Shown here in pieces: positions 1 through 8,495 of a DNA stretch of 64,000 nucleotides. Both the position numbers and the translations under genes were made by a program. The notes beneath the pieces are model-generated. The model worked only from the letters and a program-made list of their open reading frames with translations. It was not told where the DNA came from and searched no databases. Each line of letters opens with the position of its first letter. Positions within the stretch are counted from its first letter, which is position 1. The stretch covers positions 1 through 64,000 of the forward strand of contig NZ_SOAY01000016.1 of the NCBI RefSeq assembly GCF_004364165.1, given 5' to 3'. The stretch comes from Maribacter spongiicola (GTDB taxonomy: Bacteria; Bacteroidota; Bacteroidia; Flavobacteriales; Flavobacteriaceae).

Positions 1-91
1 GCAATTAGCAATTAGCAATTAGCAATTAGCAATTAGCAATTAGCAATTAGCAATTAGCAATTAGCAATTAGCAATTAGCAATTAGCAATTA
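1..91. repeat. Heptad tandem array, GCAATTA type
   Basis: Thirteen perfect head-to-tail copies of the 7-bp unit GCAATTA run from the window edge to position 91, so the array may extend further left. It lies in non-coding DNA. It shares its 7-bp period, but not its sequence, with the other heptad arrays in this window. Confidence 0.95.
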
Positions 92-170
92 GCAAAAGTT
101 AAATTATTTGGATTTGGGAAGTGCAAGCAACACTGATTATTCTAAAAATTATTTTTCTCAGTTTCTCTAC

Positions 171-251
171 TGTCAGTTCGAGTGGTTTTTAATTCAATTT
201 TTTCATTGAATTAAAAATGTCTGCCCGCCAAGTAAGAGGGTATCGAGAACC
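171..251 (+). repeat. Dispersed repeat family B, copy 1
   Basis: It starts TGTCAGTTCGAGTGG and ends TATCGAGAACC. The interior contains a hairpin (AATTCAAT / ATTGAATT). The same ends with a different interior hairpin occur at 53881-53938 in the opposite orientation. Confidence 0.75.
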
Positions 252-277
252 ATTTGGAACACCTACTTAAAACAACT

Positions 278-314
278 AGATTGCCACGTCGCGAAAAAGC
301 TCCTCGCAATGACG
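278..314 (+). repeat. Dispersed repeat family C, copy 1
   Basis: It runs from AGATTGCCACGTCGCG to CTCCTCGCAATGACG. Near-identical copies are at 757-794 and (diverged) 562-598, and a shorter relative abuts metK at 59396-59424. Confidence 0.8.
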
Positions 315-322
315 TATTCTTT

Positions 323-357
323 TACTTAAGACTTAGTACTTTTTACTTAATACTCTT
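323..357 (+). repeat. Heptad array, TACTTNN type
   Basis: Five units with exact 7-bp spacing: TACTTAA, GACTTAG, TACTTTT, TACTTAA, TACTCTT. Confidence 0.75.
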
Positions 358-375
358 TGCCATAGCAAAACGCGC

Positions 376-434
376 TGTCACCCTGAGCGCAGTCGAAGGG
401 AATGGAACACACATGGGTCTTCGACTGCGCTCAG
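376..434. repeat. Dispersed palindromic repeat family A, copy 1
   Basis: CTGAGCGCAGTCGAAG (383-398) is inverted as CTTCGACTGCGCTCAG (419-434), giving a 16-bp stem with a 20-nt loop. The 25 bases at 376-400 are identical, in reverse complement, to a stretch inside the metH coding sequence at 31125-31149. Confidence 0.9.
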
Positions 435-455
435 ACCGACAATGGTACTAATTTA

Positions 456-542
456 TATCGAGAATCTTTGCATGTATCGAACCTGTTCTGATACAATTTT
501 ATGTTTCCGCTATGCTACATCATAAAACCACTCGAACTGACA
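456..542 (-). repeat. Dispersed repeat family B, copy 2 (inverted)
   Basis: Bounded by TATCGAGAA on the left and CACTCGAACTGACA on the right. It is the reverse of copy 1, with an unrelated interior. Confidence 0.7.
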
Positions 543-561
543 TTGATAATATTAATGCTAC

Positions 562-598
562 CGATTTCGACGGCGCAAAAAAGCTCCTCGCGATGGCG
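562..598 (+). repeat. Dispersed repeat family C, copy 2 (diverged)
   Basis: It shares AAAAAAGCTCCTCGCGATGG with copies 1 and 3, but its left part has diverged. Confidence 0.6.
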
Positions 599-600
599 TA

Positions 601-642
601 TACTTTTTACATAAGACTAAGTCCTTAATACTCTTTACTGTA
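601..642 (+). repeat. Heptad array, TACTTNN type
   Basis: Six degenerate units with exact 7-bp spacing: TACTTTT, TACATAA, GACTAAG, TCCTTAA, TACTCTT, TACTGTA. Confidence 0.65.
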
Positions 643-653
643 ACAAAACGCGA

Positions 654-712
654 TGTCATCCTGAGCGCAGTCGAAGGGAATGGGACACGCAAAGGTCTTC
701 GACTGCGCTCAG
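654..712. repeat. Dispersed palindromic repeat family A, copy 2
   Basis: The same 16-bp inverted arms as copy 1 lie at 661-676 and 697-712. The flank TGTCATCC differs from copy 1 by one base, and the 20-nt loop has diverged. Confidence 0.9.
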
Positions 713-756
713 ACTGACAATGGTACTGACAACTCACTTAGTTACTTTGGGTGCAA

Positions 757-794
757 CAGATTGCCACGTTGCGAAAAAGCTCCTCGCAATGACG
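757..794 (+). repeat. Dispersed repeat family C, copy 3
   Basis: Nearly identical to copy 1 (278-314) and, like it, followed directly by a TACTTNN heptad array. Confidence 0.8.
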
Positions 795-803
795 TATTCT
801 TTT

Positions 804-852
804 TACTTAATACTTAGTACTTAATACCCTGTACCTCAAACCTCGTACTTCT
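804..852 (+). repeat. Heptad array, TACTTNN type
   Basis: Seven units with exact 7-bp spacing, from TACTTAA through TACTTAG, TACTTAA, TACCCTG, TACCTCA and AACCTCG to TACTTCT. Confidence 0.75.
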
Positions 853-952
853 CTTCTCCCAACTCAGCGCCCAAAACTTACAATTGAGTAACTTAACTTA
901 TTTTCCAAAGAATAATTCCTCCATCTTTGAGTAACATAAAACCAACCTAACC

Positions 953-1612
953 ATGGAAACTATCATTGAAATTTTCATTTACATACATGCCTTTTTTGGT
1001 GGTGTGGGGCTTATTACCGGTATTGCGAGTATTGTCGTAAAAAAAGGTCAACTTAACCATAAGCGTCTTGGAAAATGGTTTTCTTGGTCTATGATTATTA
1101 GTTCTGCTATATCTTTGGTGATTGCGAGAATGCCCAACCACATCAATACCTTTTTATTCTTGATCGGTATTTTTACTATTTATATGGTGTTAGCGGGTAA
1201 TAGAGCGCTGACATTTAAAACTGTCAAAAAAACAAAAGCAAATTTGACCGATAAATTGGTTTCTGGCATTATGGCTTTATCGGCTTTGTTAATGATTGGC
1301 TTTGGTATTACCGGACTCCTAAATGGCTATTCGCAAAGCATTCTTTTTCTGTTCTTCGGAATTATAGGTCTGTTTCTACCTTATGGAGATTATAAACTAT
1401 TTAGAACCACATTAGAAAACAGGAAGCTTTGGCTTATAAACCACCTTAGTAGAATATTAGGTGCACTTATAGCCTCGGTTACCGCATTTATAGTTGCCGG
1501 TATGCACCAAGACACCCTTTGGGCATGGATGACTCCGTCCGTTTTAGGAACTATCTATATTGTCTACTGGATTAAAAAAACAAAAGGAAAAAAGAAGTTG
1601 AAAACAGCTTAG
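953..1612 (+). CDS. DUF2306-like multispanning membrane protein
   Basis: A 219-residue, strongly hydrophobic protein with about seven predicted membrane segments and a lysine-rich cytoplasmic tail. The N-terminal layout (a His-Ala pair in helix 1, then a KKGQLNHKRLGKWF loop before the next helix) resembles the DUF2306/COG5395 predicted membrane proteins, in which an HR.LG loop is conserved. No catalytic role is known for that family, so function is open. The gene starts with ATG about 100 bases after the repeat block. Its stop overlaps the stop of the convergent gldC by four bases, so no terminator separates the two. Confidence 0.75.
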   Translation: METIIEIFIYIHAFFGGVGLITGIASIVVKKGQLNHKRLGKWFSWSMIISSAISLVIARMPNHINTFLFLIGIFTIYMVLAGNRALTFKTVKKTKANLTDKLVSGIMALSALLMIGFGITGLLNGYSQSILFLFFGIIGLFLPYGDYKLFRTTLENRKLWLINHLSRILGALIASVTAFIVAGMHQDTLWAWMTPSVLGTIYIVYWIKKTKGKKKLKTA

Positions 1613-1950
1613 TCTTTTTCTTTAAGATTTAGGTTTTCAGCAAAGTAATCACAAAAATCTTTCATGGTAGCCGTCATTTTATCGTCTTGTGTTGCCTTTT
1701 GAAAAGTATCGGTCAAAGAAACCAATGTTTGATGAAAGAAAGTCTTCATTTCATCAACAGGCATATCTTTTGTCCACAAGTCAATTTTTAAAGACTCCTG
1801 ATTCTTGCTGTCCCAAACGGATAATAACATTGCCTTAGCGGCTTCGTTCTCTATACCACCGTCTTGTGCAGACCAGTTTAATGTTTCCGGAATTCTATTT
1901 TCATCTAATCCTACGCGCAGTGTAATTTCTGAAGTATGTAAATCTGCCAT
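1609..1950 (-). CDS. gldC: Gliding motility protein GldC
   Basis: A 113-residue soluble protein recognisable as GldC: it opens with a TSEITLRVGLDENRIPE strand and continues with an acidic helical body, at the family's usual length. GldC is cytoplasmic and associated with the Bacteroidota gliding / type 9 secretion machinery; its exact role is not defined. Its ATG follows the gldB stop codon with no intervening base, so the two are translationally coupled. The gldB-gldC pair beside nadE is the usual flavobacterial arrangement. Confidence 0.92.
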   Translation of the reverse strand: MADLHTSEITLRVGLDENRIPETLNWSAQDGGIENEAAKAMLLSVWDSKNQESLKIDLWTKDMPVDEMKTFFHQTLVSLTDTFQKATQDDKMTATMKDFCDYFAENLNLKEKD

Positions 1951-2928
1951 CTAATTTCTCGGTTTGTAATTTGATTTCTTAAATATTTCATCTGCAGGCA
2001 TCGGCATTAACTGCATCATGCTTACATCATTATTTTCCATAAAGGCACGCACAATTTGCCAACCTATATAACGACCAAGCCTACCTGGCGACTCATTATC
2101 CAACTCTAATCCGAATTTAGAAAATGGGGCTGGTTCTAAAAATCGTTGATTTAATTTGTTATCCGTGCTATATAGATATTCGTTCTCTATAAAATTTCTC
2201 CATATTGGCTCCTCATTTGCTAAAGCCCAGTCTATTTCTTCTTGAGAATACCCTATTTTTTTTGCATCGCTGGCCTCGGGCATCAACTTATCTTTAAGAT
2301 ATAATTCTTTACCGAAATAAACCATTCGAGCAAGATATGTACGGTCTCTAGGTCTTGGCACTACTTGCTTGGCAAAAGAACTGGCAACATCGCTCACTAA
2401 AAAATTACGGTCTAAAGACTGTGCTATGTAACGCTGAAAACCACCGTAATACTTGTGTTCAGAACCTAAATAATTATCAAGACTGATAAATAATAAACTA
2501 TCGGTTAAAATGATTCTATTATTATAATCAACATCATTGGTAACGGTAAGTACTTTTGGCGTTTTGTATTCTGGAAAATAATATTTGATGTGTTTGAACA
2601 ATTGTACCAACCCTTCTTCTTCATCTTCAAAACTGCGAAAAGCATTACCCACTTCTTGAAATAATTCAATTTGAAGAGAATCGTTCATTTTGGCGATCCA
2701 AACACTATCAGGTGCCGGAAACAAATATGGATACTTTCTACGCAAAGCCGACAATCCCTCCTTACCCGAGGAGGCAAACTCACGATCAAATCTAGAAATT
2801 TTAAGATCTACTGGTATAGCAGCTATCTCTTCGGTTACCTTATCACTATCATTACAGCTAGAAAGAATGAAAAAAACTGATAATAGTATAAAAATAGGTT
2901 TGACCTTGTCAAGTATTTTACAATACAT
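1951..2928 (-). CDS. gldB: Gliding motility lipoprotein GldB
   Basis: GldB is an essential component of the flavobacterial gliding apparatus, anchored as a lipoprotein. From the ATG at 2928 the product is 325 residues, with a hydrophobic signal and an SPII lipobox ending at Cys25 (ILSSC). An in-frame TTG at 2949 would add seven residues with no signal-peptide benefit, so the ATG is preferred. The body has the family's acidic, aromatic-rich character, including a KYYFPEYKTP segment and a GRYIGWQIVRAFM C-terminal motif. It is transcribed divergently from nadE and is directly upstream of gldC. Confidence 0.92.
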   Translation of the reverse strand: MYCKILDKVKPIFILLSVFFILSSCNDSDKVTEEIAAIPVDLKISRFDREFASSGKEGLSALRRKYPYLFPAPDSVWIAKMNDSLQIELFQEVGNAFRSFEDEEEGLVQLFKHIKYYFPEYKTPKVLTVTNDVDYNNRIILTDSLLFISLDNYLGSEHKYYGGFQRYIAQSLDRNFLVSDVASSFAKQVVPRPRDRTYLARMVYFGKELYLKDKLMPEASDAKKIGYSQEEIDWALANEEPIWRNFIENEYLYSTDNKLNQRFLEPAPFSKFGLELDNESPGRLGRYIGWQIVRAFMENNDVSMMQLMPMPADEIFKKSNYKPRN

Positions 2929-2998
2929 TTTATTATTCACAGCGTTCAACTTATTTTTATGGCAAAGTTAATTGATTTTACTAAATAATTAGAACGGT

Positions 2999-3787
2999 AT
3001 GCAAACGGAAAAGGTAATTGAGCACATTGTTAATTGGTTAAAGGATTATGCTACCAACGCAAAACAGAAAGGTTTTGTCATTGGTATATCTGGCGGAATT
3101 GACTCTGCAGTTACTTCTACCCTATGCGCTAAGACAGGTTTAGACCTTCTTTGTTTAGAAATGCCGATTCACCAAGCCGAGAATCAAAGCAATCGTGCAT
3201 CTCGCCATATTGAGTGGTTACAAGAGAACTTTAAGAATGTAAAAAGACAACCGGTTAACCTTACACCGGTTTTCGACAGTTTGGTTGCTACTTTACCAGC
3301 TGTTCATAACGAAGAGGACAGATTTATGTCTTTGGCAAATACACGAGCTCGTTTACGTATGACTAGCTTATACTATTTTGCTGCACTTGAACGCTACCTT
3401 GTAGCCGGAACTGGAAATAAGGTCGAGGATTTTGGGGTAGGATTTTACACCAAGTACGGAGATGGTGGTGTAGATTTGAGTCCGATCGCAGATTTAATGA
3501 AAACCGAAGTTTATGCCATAGCAAAGGTTTTAGGCATAAATGAAGAGATAATCAGTGCTGCACCAACTGATGGATTGTGGGGCGATGATAGAACAGATGA
3601 AGACCAAATAGGTGCTTCGTATCCTGAGCTAGAATGGGCAATGGACATGAAAGACGAAGGCAAAACAGTTGATGACTTTGAAGGAAGAAAAAAGGAAGTT
3701 TTCACTATCTTTACAAGATTACATACCATGAACCAACATAAGATGTTGCCAATACCCGTTTGTGAGATTCCAAAACAGTTAAAATAA
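2999..3787 (+). CDS. nadE: NAD+ synthetase, ammonia-dependent type
   Basis: Makes NAD+ from nicotinate adenine dinucleotide, ATP and ammonia, the last step of NAD synthesis. The 262-residue protein carries the PP-loop SGGIDS at residues 31-36, the segment VAGTGNKVEDFGVGFYTKYGDGGVD in the middle (substrate and Mg binding), and a C-terminal DLSPIADLMKTEVY stretch. There is no glutaminase domain, so free ammonia is the expected nitrogen donor. It is transcribed divergently from gldB, with about 70 bases between the start codons. Confidence 0.95.
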   Translation: MQTEKVIEHIVNWLKDYATNAKQKGFVIGISGGIDSAVTSTLCAKTGLDLLCLEMPIHQAENQSNRASRHIEWLQENFKNVKRQPVNLTPVFDSLVATLPAVHNEEDRFMSLANTRARLRMTSLYYFAALERYLVAGTGNKVEDFGVGFYTKYGDGGVDLSPIADLMKTEVYAIAKVLGINEEIISAAPTDGLWGDDRTDEDQIGASYPELEWAMDMKDEGKTVDDFEGRKKEVFTIFTRLHTMNQHKMLPIPVCEIPKQLK

Positions 3788-3953
3788 CAACTCAACTAAG
3801 AATCAAGGTATTAAATCGAAAATAAAGTCTAAAATTTTACGTTAATAGTAAAATAATGCAACTTTGACTTCTAATTTAGAATTTTAAGCCTTACATTGCA
3901 TGTTGTCTTTTCAGACAAGAATAGGTTCTGAAATCTATATAAAAAAACAATTA

Positions 3954-4583
3954 ATGATCAAAGTTTTAATAGCGGATAACCACCCCATCATTAGAATGGG
4001 AGTTAGGAAGGCTCTAGAATCCGCTGAGGGATTTGAATTGATCGATGAGGTAGCTACTACCGAAGAACTTTTTGAAAAACTTAAAGACACAACCCCCGAT
4101 GTGGTCATGCTAGAAATGGATATTCCTGATGTTAACGGAATAGCAGCATTACGCAGAATTAAAAAAGATTACGCAGACGTAAAAGTTCTTATGTACAGCG
4201 GTCAATCTGAAGATGTTTATGCCTTAAGTGCGATTAGAGCCGGTGCTTTCGGATATTTATCAAAATCATCTGGTGTAGAATATATTACTGCAGCAGTAAC
4301 TAAAGTAAGTGAAGGTAGCATGTTCATAACAAACGAACTTGCACAACGTCTTGCTTTTGATGAAGGAACTAAAAAACCTAGAAGGTTCTTTAGAAAACTT
4401 TCTACTAGAGAAATAGAAGTTTTAAAACTTTTAGCTAGTGGTAAACGTAACAAAGAAGTTGCATTAGGATTGAACCTAAATGAAAAAACAGTTAGTACCT
4501 ACAAAGCTCGTTTAATGAAAAAATTAAATGTAGACAATATGGTCGATTTATTACAACAGGCTAAAGCCTTAGAATTGTACTAA
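3954..4583 (+). CDS. LuxR/NarL-type response regulator with degenerate receiver
   Basis: A 209-residue protein with an N-terminal receiver (about 1-120) and a C-terminal LuxR-type helix-turn-helix (about 140-205; LSTREIEVLKLLASG, then NEKTVSTYKARLMKKL). The start at 3954 begins MIKVLIADNHP, which matches the family; the ATG at 3900 would add 18 residues with no domain. The usual acidic pair reads Asp8-Asn9, the phospho-acceptor position is Glu54 (VVMLEMDIP) instead of Asp, while Ser82 and Lys104 are kept. Phosphorylation at the normal site is therefore unlikely and the Glu could mimic the active state; this is inference. No histidine kinase is adjacent. Confidence 0.88.
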   Translation: MIKVLIADNHPIIRMGVRKALESAEGFELIDEVATTEELFEKLKDTTPDVVMLEMDIPDVNGIAALRRIKKDYADVKVLMYSGQSEDVYALSAIRAGAFGYLSKSSGVEYITAAVTKVSEGSMFITNELAQRLAFDEGTKKPRRFFRKLSTREIEVLKLLASGKRNKEVALGLNLNEKTVSTYKARLMKKLNVDNMVDLLQQAKALELY

Positions 4584-4604
4584 ATTCTTACAACTGGCAA
4601 ATAA

Positions 4605-4637
4605 TAAAAAAGACCTGCTTAAAGTAGGTCTTTTTTT
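4605..4637. terminator. Bidirectional intrinsic terminator
   Basis: GACCTGCTT and AAGTAGGTC form a stem with one G-T pair, flanked by A-runs and T-runs on both sides. It lies between the convergent response regulator and dnaG and can serve both. Confidence 0.85.
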
Positions 4638-4655
4638 ATGCACTCTATTTTTATA

Positions 4656-6641
4656 CTATGATAAAACCCTATTCAATTTCTGATTCAGTAATTTATTCAA
4701 CTGTATATAGTTCATAATCTCCTCTAATGCCTCTCTATTATCCCTATTAGGTTCTTGAGTAGTATTTTGCAAAGTATTCATTCTCTTTTTTATTAAAAAG
4801 CAGCGTAACGTAAGTATCGTCTCACTTACCAACTGCGCAACACCTATTTCTTTACTCTTTGGGAAAATTTCTTTACGCTCCCAGTCGTCTAACTTATACC
4901 GTTCCTCTTCCATTAAAATAGAAGAAATCTGGTTCGCCATCTCTTGCTCTAAACCATTGACAAAATTGGTAATCGAAAATTCTTCTTTTTCATTTAAGGC
5001 TTCAATCAGCCTTGAATACATATTACGAAAATCTTCATTGGCCAATTCTATTTCATCTTCTTGAAGATCTAAATAGATTTTCTCATAAACCTTAATTTCA
5101 GACAACTCTGGCTCTAACACCAAATCTCCTGCTTCATTTTCTTTTAGCACAAGGTCTTCAAACTGCTCTTTGTGGTTTCCGTACAACATTAGCGATTCAA
5201 TAATTTTTCGCTCTAACAAATATTGTACATCTACTTTTTCTTCTTTCTGCTCATCCGTATTACGAACAACATCAAAAGCTTTTTGCTCTTCTTTTGGCGT
5301 TGCTTGTATATTCTTCTCTTCTTTCTTACCAATTTGAGCAAGTGTGTTGTACAAAACCGCCTCAGAAATATTCATGATCTGGGCACACTCTTGTATATAA
5401 ATTTCTTTTTGAATACGGTCGGGAATCTTAGCAATACTGTTCACGATATCCCTTACCGTATCTGCTCTCTTTATTGGATCGTTATTTGCCTCTTTCACAA
5501 GAAGCGATGCCTTAAACTGAATAAAATCTTTTGAGTTGTCATTAAGATAGTTCATGACATCTTCTAACTCATTATTTTTGGCAAAACTGTCTGGATCTTC
5601 TCCTTCCGGGAATGTACAAACCCGCACATTCATACCTTGTTCCAAAATAAGATCAATACCACGTAGCGATGCTCGTAAACCTGCCGCATCCCCATCAAAT
5701 AATACCGTAATATTTTTGGTCAATCTATTAATGAGCCTAATTTGCTCTGGCGTCAATGCCGTACCACTTGAGGATACTACGTTATTAATACCGCGTTGTA
5801 CAAATTGAATTACATCGGTATACCCTTCTACCAAATAGCAATTATCTTCTTTAGCAATAGATTGCTTAGCATGGTAAATACCATAAAGTACCTTACTCTT
5901 ATGGTAGATGTCACTTTCGGGAGAATTCAGGTATTTAGCTGCCTTTTTATCGTTCGTTAAAATACGACCGCCAAAACCAAGTACACGACCACTTAGAGAA
6001 TGAATAGGAAACATAACCCGACCTTTAAATCGGTCGAACTTTCGTGATCCATTCGGGTTATTAGGATCTTCCTTAACTATGGTCAATCCTGTTTTAGCAA
6101 GGTATTCTAGTTTATACCCTTTATCTAAAGCAGCTGTTGTAAATCCGTCCCATTGATCTAGGCAATACCCTAACTCAAATTTCTTGATGGTTTCATCTGT
6201 AAAACCACGTTCTTTAAAATAGCTAAGTCCTATTGCCTTACCCAACTCTGACTCCCACAGCATTTCTTTAAAATGCGTTTGGGCAAATTCAGACACCAGG
6301 TACATACTCTCACGTTCGCTAGCTTGTTCTTTTTGTTCGTTAGATTGTTCGGTCTCCTCTACTTCAATATTATATTTCTTTGCTAAGTATTTTATAGCCT
6401 CAGGATACGTAAAATGCTCATGCTCCATTAAAAAAGCGACTACATTACCGCCTTTACCACTACTGAAATCTTTCCAAATCTGTTTTACAGGTGATACCAT
6501 AAAACTTGGTGATCTCTCGTCAGAGAAAGGACTAAGTCCTTTAAAATTAGATCCCGATTTTTTTAGCTGTACAAAATCACCAATAACCTCTTCTAAACGA
6601 GAAGTTTCATATACTTTATCTATGGTAATTTTTGAAATCAT
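4656..6641 (-). CDS. dnaG: DNA primase DnaG, zinc ligands absent
   Basis: Synthesises RNA primers at the replication fork. The 661-residue protein has an N-terminal CHC2-type region (1-95), a TOPRIM core with VEGYTDV (Glu272) and DGDAAG (Asp316, Asp318), and a helicase-binding C-terminal region. The CHC2 fold is recognisable (GLSPFSDERSPSF, then KQIWKDFSSGKGGN), but each zinc-ligand position is changed: Ser37, Ser40, Asp58 and Ser61 stand where CPFH and HCFGC would supply Cys or His. My recollection is that this loss is shared by other flavobacterial primases, but I could not check that here. Confidence 0.95.
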   Translation of the reverse strand: MISKITIDKVYETSRLEEVIGDFVQLKKSGSNFKGLSPFSDERSPSFMVSPVKQIWKDFSSGKGGNVVAFLMEHEHFTYPEAIKYLAKKYNIEVEETEQSNEQKEQASERESMYLVSEFAQTHFKEMLWESELGKAIGLSYFKERGFTDETIKKFELGYCLDQWDGFTTAALDKGYKLEYLAKTGLTIVKEDPNNPNGSRKFDRFKGRVMFPIHSLSGRVLGFGGRILTNDKKAAKYLNSPESDIYHKSKVLYGIYHAKQSIAKEDNCYLVEGYTDVIQFVQRGINNVVSSSGTALTPEQIRLINRLTKNITVLFDGDAAGLRASLRGIDLILEQGMNVRVCTFPEGEDPDSFAKNNELEDVMNYLNDNSKDFIQFKASLLVKEANNDPIKRADTVRDIVNSIAKIPDRIQKEIYIQECAQIMNISEAVLYNTLAQIGKKEEKNIQATPKEEQKAFDVVRNTDEQKEEKVDVQYLLERKIIESLMLYGNHKEQFEDLVLKENEAGDLVLEPELSEIKVYEKIYLDLQEDEIELANEDFRNMYSRLIEALNEKEEFSITNFVNGLEQEMANQISSILMEEERYKLDDWERKEIFPKSKEIGVAQLVSETILTLRCFLIKKRMNTLQNTTQEPNRDNREALEEIMNYIQLNKLLNQKLNRVLS

Positions 6642-7013
6642 ATTCCTCCCTTAGTCCCTCCAAAGGAGGGAAACGCTGTTTTTAAATAATTTATAAAAGT
6701 ATTAAAATTTAAGCGGTTGACATATGCAATCAAAAATGAATGTGCTTTTTAAATTATAAAAAAAGATATCTATTTTATTACATTAGTGCATCTAATCGTT
6801 TTATAGTATGATAGAAAATAATTTGCACTTCTATTCAAATACTTTATTCGAAAATATTATTATTGAAAAAATAAGATGAATCGAAAACCTTTAGTACAAG
6901 AAAAATTCTCGATACTAATTTTGTTCTCGAAAAGGTCTCAAAATTCACTCGAAGTGACATCCATTTATAAGAACCAAATTAAACAGCACAAAGAACAACG
7001 CTAATTTTATATT
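6642..7013. other. Intergenic region with a hairpin and two repeats
   Basis: A hairpin of the CCTCC / GGAGG type lies at about 6644-6672, directly upstream of dnaG (the family D repeat also seen near cysN and the siroheme methylase gene). An inverted family B repeat is at 6906-6959. The rest is AT-rich with no ORF of note. Confidence 0.6.
6906..6959 (-). repeat. Dispersed repeat family B, copy 3
   Basis: Bounded by TTCTCGATA and CACTCGAAGTGACA; a shorter relative of the copies at 456-542 and 53881-53938. Confidence 0.65.
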
Positions 7014-7265
7014 ATGATACTATTCTTTGGCACTAGACCAGGAAAGCCTGAAACTAAAAAACTTTTTAACAGTACATGTCCATATTGCCAGCAAAGCGCG
7101 ACTTTAACCGCGTTCACCCAAAAGAACTATTTTCATATATTTTGGATAAAGCTCTTTAAAATATCTAGCACGACTACAATAGAATGCAGCCATTGTAAAC
7201 GTGGGTATTATGAAAAAGAGTTTACCGAAGAGATGAACAGAGAACTATCTAATACAAATAATTAG
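7014..7265 (+). CDS. Small zinc-ribbon protein
   Basis: An 83-residue basic protein with two CxxC knuckles (CPYC at about 23-26 and CSHC at about 62-65) separated by an aromatic-rich segment (FHIFWIKLFKI). That geometry suggests one zinc ribbon. No signal peptide or enzymatic motif is visible and the function is unknown. It stands alone between dnaG (opposite strand) and the convergent sigma-factor operon. The reading frame and Cys spacing make it more credible than the shadow ORFs around it. Confidence 0.75.
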   Translation: MILFFGTRPGKPETKKLFNSTCPYCQQSATLTAFTQKNYFHIFWIKLFKISSTTTIECSHCKRGYYEKEFTEEMNRELSNTNN

Positions 7266-7323
7266 CTGTACTAACCGGTTTTTACACACGGTACCACAGC
7301 TAATTTGATTGATGAATTTTTTA

Positions 7324-8406
7324 TTAAAGGTCGAAACGAAGACCTAACGAAATGTTTCTTTGCTCTACAACTGCATCTTTAAATATAGGATTCAAATCAT
7401 ATTTTACATAGAACAAAACACCATCTACACCTGCGTAGGCACTTAAACCATAAATTAAATCATTGGTATTATAACTACGCTTCAACTTATCTTTTACATT
7501 ATCACCGTCAAGGTTATATTTTAACTTTTGACGTGTCCCCAAATTAAATCCGCCATAGCTACCTATTCCCACTCTAAATTGATTTTTTAAAGAATATCGC
7601 ATGGTATTATCGGTAGTTTTCAACTTGGATGGACCAAATTCAAAATGTATCGGAAAAACGAGGTTATCCATTCTGAATTTCGACTTATCTAACTCATAAT
7701 CGAATTCTTGAAGTTCTGATTGTCCGTTTTCTAACGACACTAAATACTGATTATCCTTAGGCTTTAAACCATTAAACTGAAATGAGAATCCGTAATTAAA
7801 CCTTAAGAAATTCGTATTTTTAAATACTCTGGTACGCCATTGCCATCCCATTTCAAAAAATCTACTACCGCCTATTTTATATGGTGAATCGTTTAAAGAC
7901 TGCCCTTCTACAATAGCATTATTAAGACCAACAGCAACCACCAAATCTGAATATGTTCTTCTGTCATACATAGGTTCTCTTCTATTCTGATTTTCATTAA
8001 GTCGAATTCCGAAAAGCTTTGCATCGTCACCGTCATCATCTCCGAAACCGATTTGAAAAGCAAACTTATAATTCAAGGTGTCTAATTCCTTTATCTCTCC
8101 ATTATTTCGCTCTAATAAGGCAATTTTGTTGTCAATTATGGCAATTCTATCTTCAATATTTAAAGCTCGCTTTTCAGCCGCTTCCATTTTCAGGGTATCT
8201 GCTGCTTCTTGTGTGATTTCGCCTTTCTCTAATCTTTTAGAAATCGCTGCTATTTCAAATTTTAAAGCTTCCTTTTCTTGTCTTGTTACACTTAGCTTTT
8301 GCTCTTTTAAAATATTAACTGTTTTTTGATAATCTTCTTGCGCTACTGAATTATGCACCATAAATAGGGTCAGCATCACGATTAAATACATTGTAATTGT
8401 TCTCAT
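7324..8406 (-). CDS. Outer-membrane beta-barrel protein with coiled coil
   Basis: A 360-residue exported protein: a signal peptide (residues 1-22), an acidic/lysine-rich helical stretch at about 25-105 likely to form a coiled coil, then alternating amphipathic strands to a C-terminal aromatic-strand ending (LGLRFDL) typical of barrel proteins. It is last in an operon with an ECF sigma factor and an anti-sigma-like protein, so it is either a target or an envelope-side partner of that system. No specific family function is assigned. Confidence 0.75.
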   Translation of the reverse strand: MRTITMYLIVMLTLFMVHNSVAQEDYQKTVNILKEQKLSVTRQEKEALKFEIAAISKRLEKGEITQEAADTLKMEAAEKRALNIEDRIAIIDNKIALLERNNGEIKELDTLNYKFAFQIGFGDDDGDDAKLFGIRLNENQNRREPMYDRRTYSDLVVAVGLNNAIVEGQSLNDSPYKIGGSRFFEMGWQWRTRVFKNTNFLRFNYGFSFQFNGLKPKDNQYLVSLENGQSELQEFDYELDKSKFRMDNLVFPIHFEFGPSKLKTTDNTMRYSLKNQFRVGIGSYGGFNLGTRQKLKYNLDGDNVKDKLKRSYNTNDLIYGLSAYAGVDGVLFYVKYDLNPIFKDAVVEQRNISLGLRFDL

Positions 8407-8495
8407 TTCGATTTTGATTTTAATTGATGAATAAAACTCCGCTCCCTGTCCCTATAATTTTTAAAGAGATGAAGGACAAAACGATTTGTGTTTGA

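Larger units (their letters stand above)
92..952. other. Gene-free block of dispersed repeats
   Basis: No convincing coding region lies here; the short ORF at 254-451 is built from repeat sequence. The block holds two copies each of two repeat families (TGTCAGTTCGAGTG type and CTGAGCGCAGTCGAAG palindrome type), three copies of a third (ending CTCGCAATGACG) and three TACTTNN heptad arrays, itemised separately. The order palindrome, C-type, heptad recurs, so part of the block looks like a duplicated composite repeat. Confidence 0.8.

Noticed and set aside
1..91. CRISPR array
   Set aside because: Units are 7 bp with no spacers; a plain tandem array.
254..451. 65-codon ORF in the left intergenic block
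   Set aside because: It is composed of family C, heptad and palindrome A repeats; no protein character.
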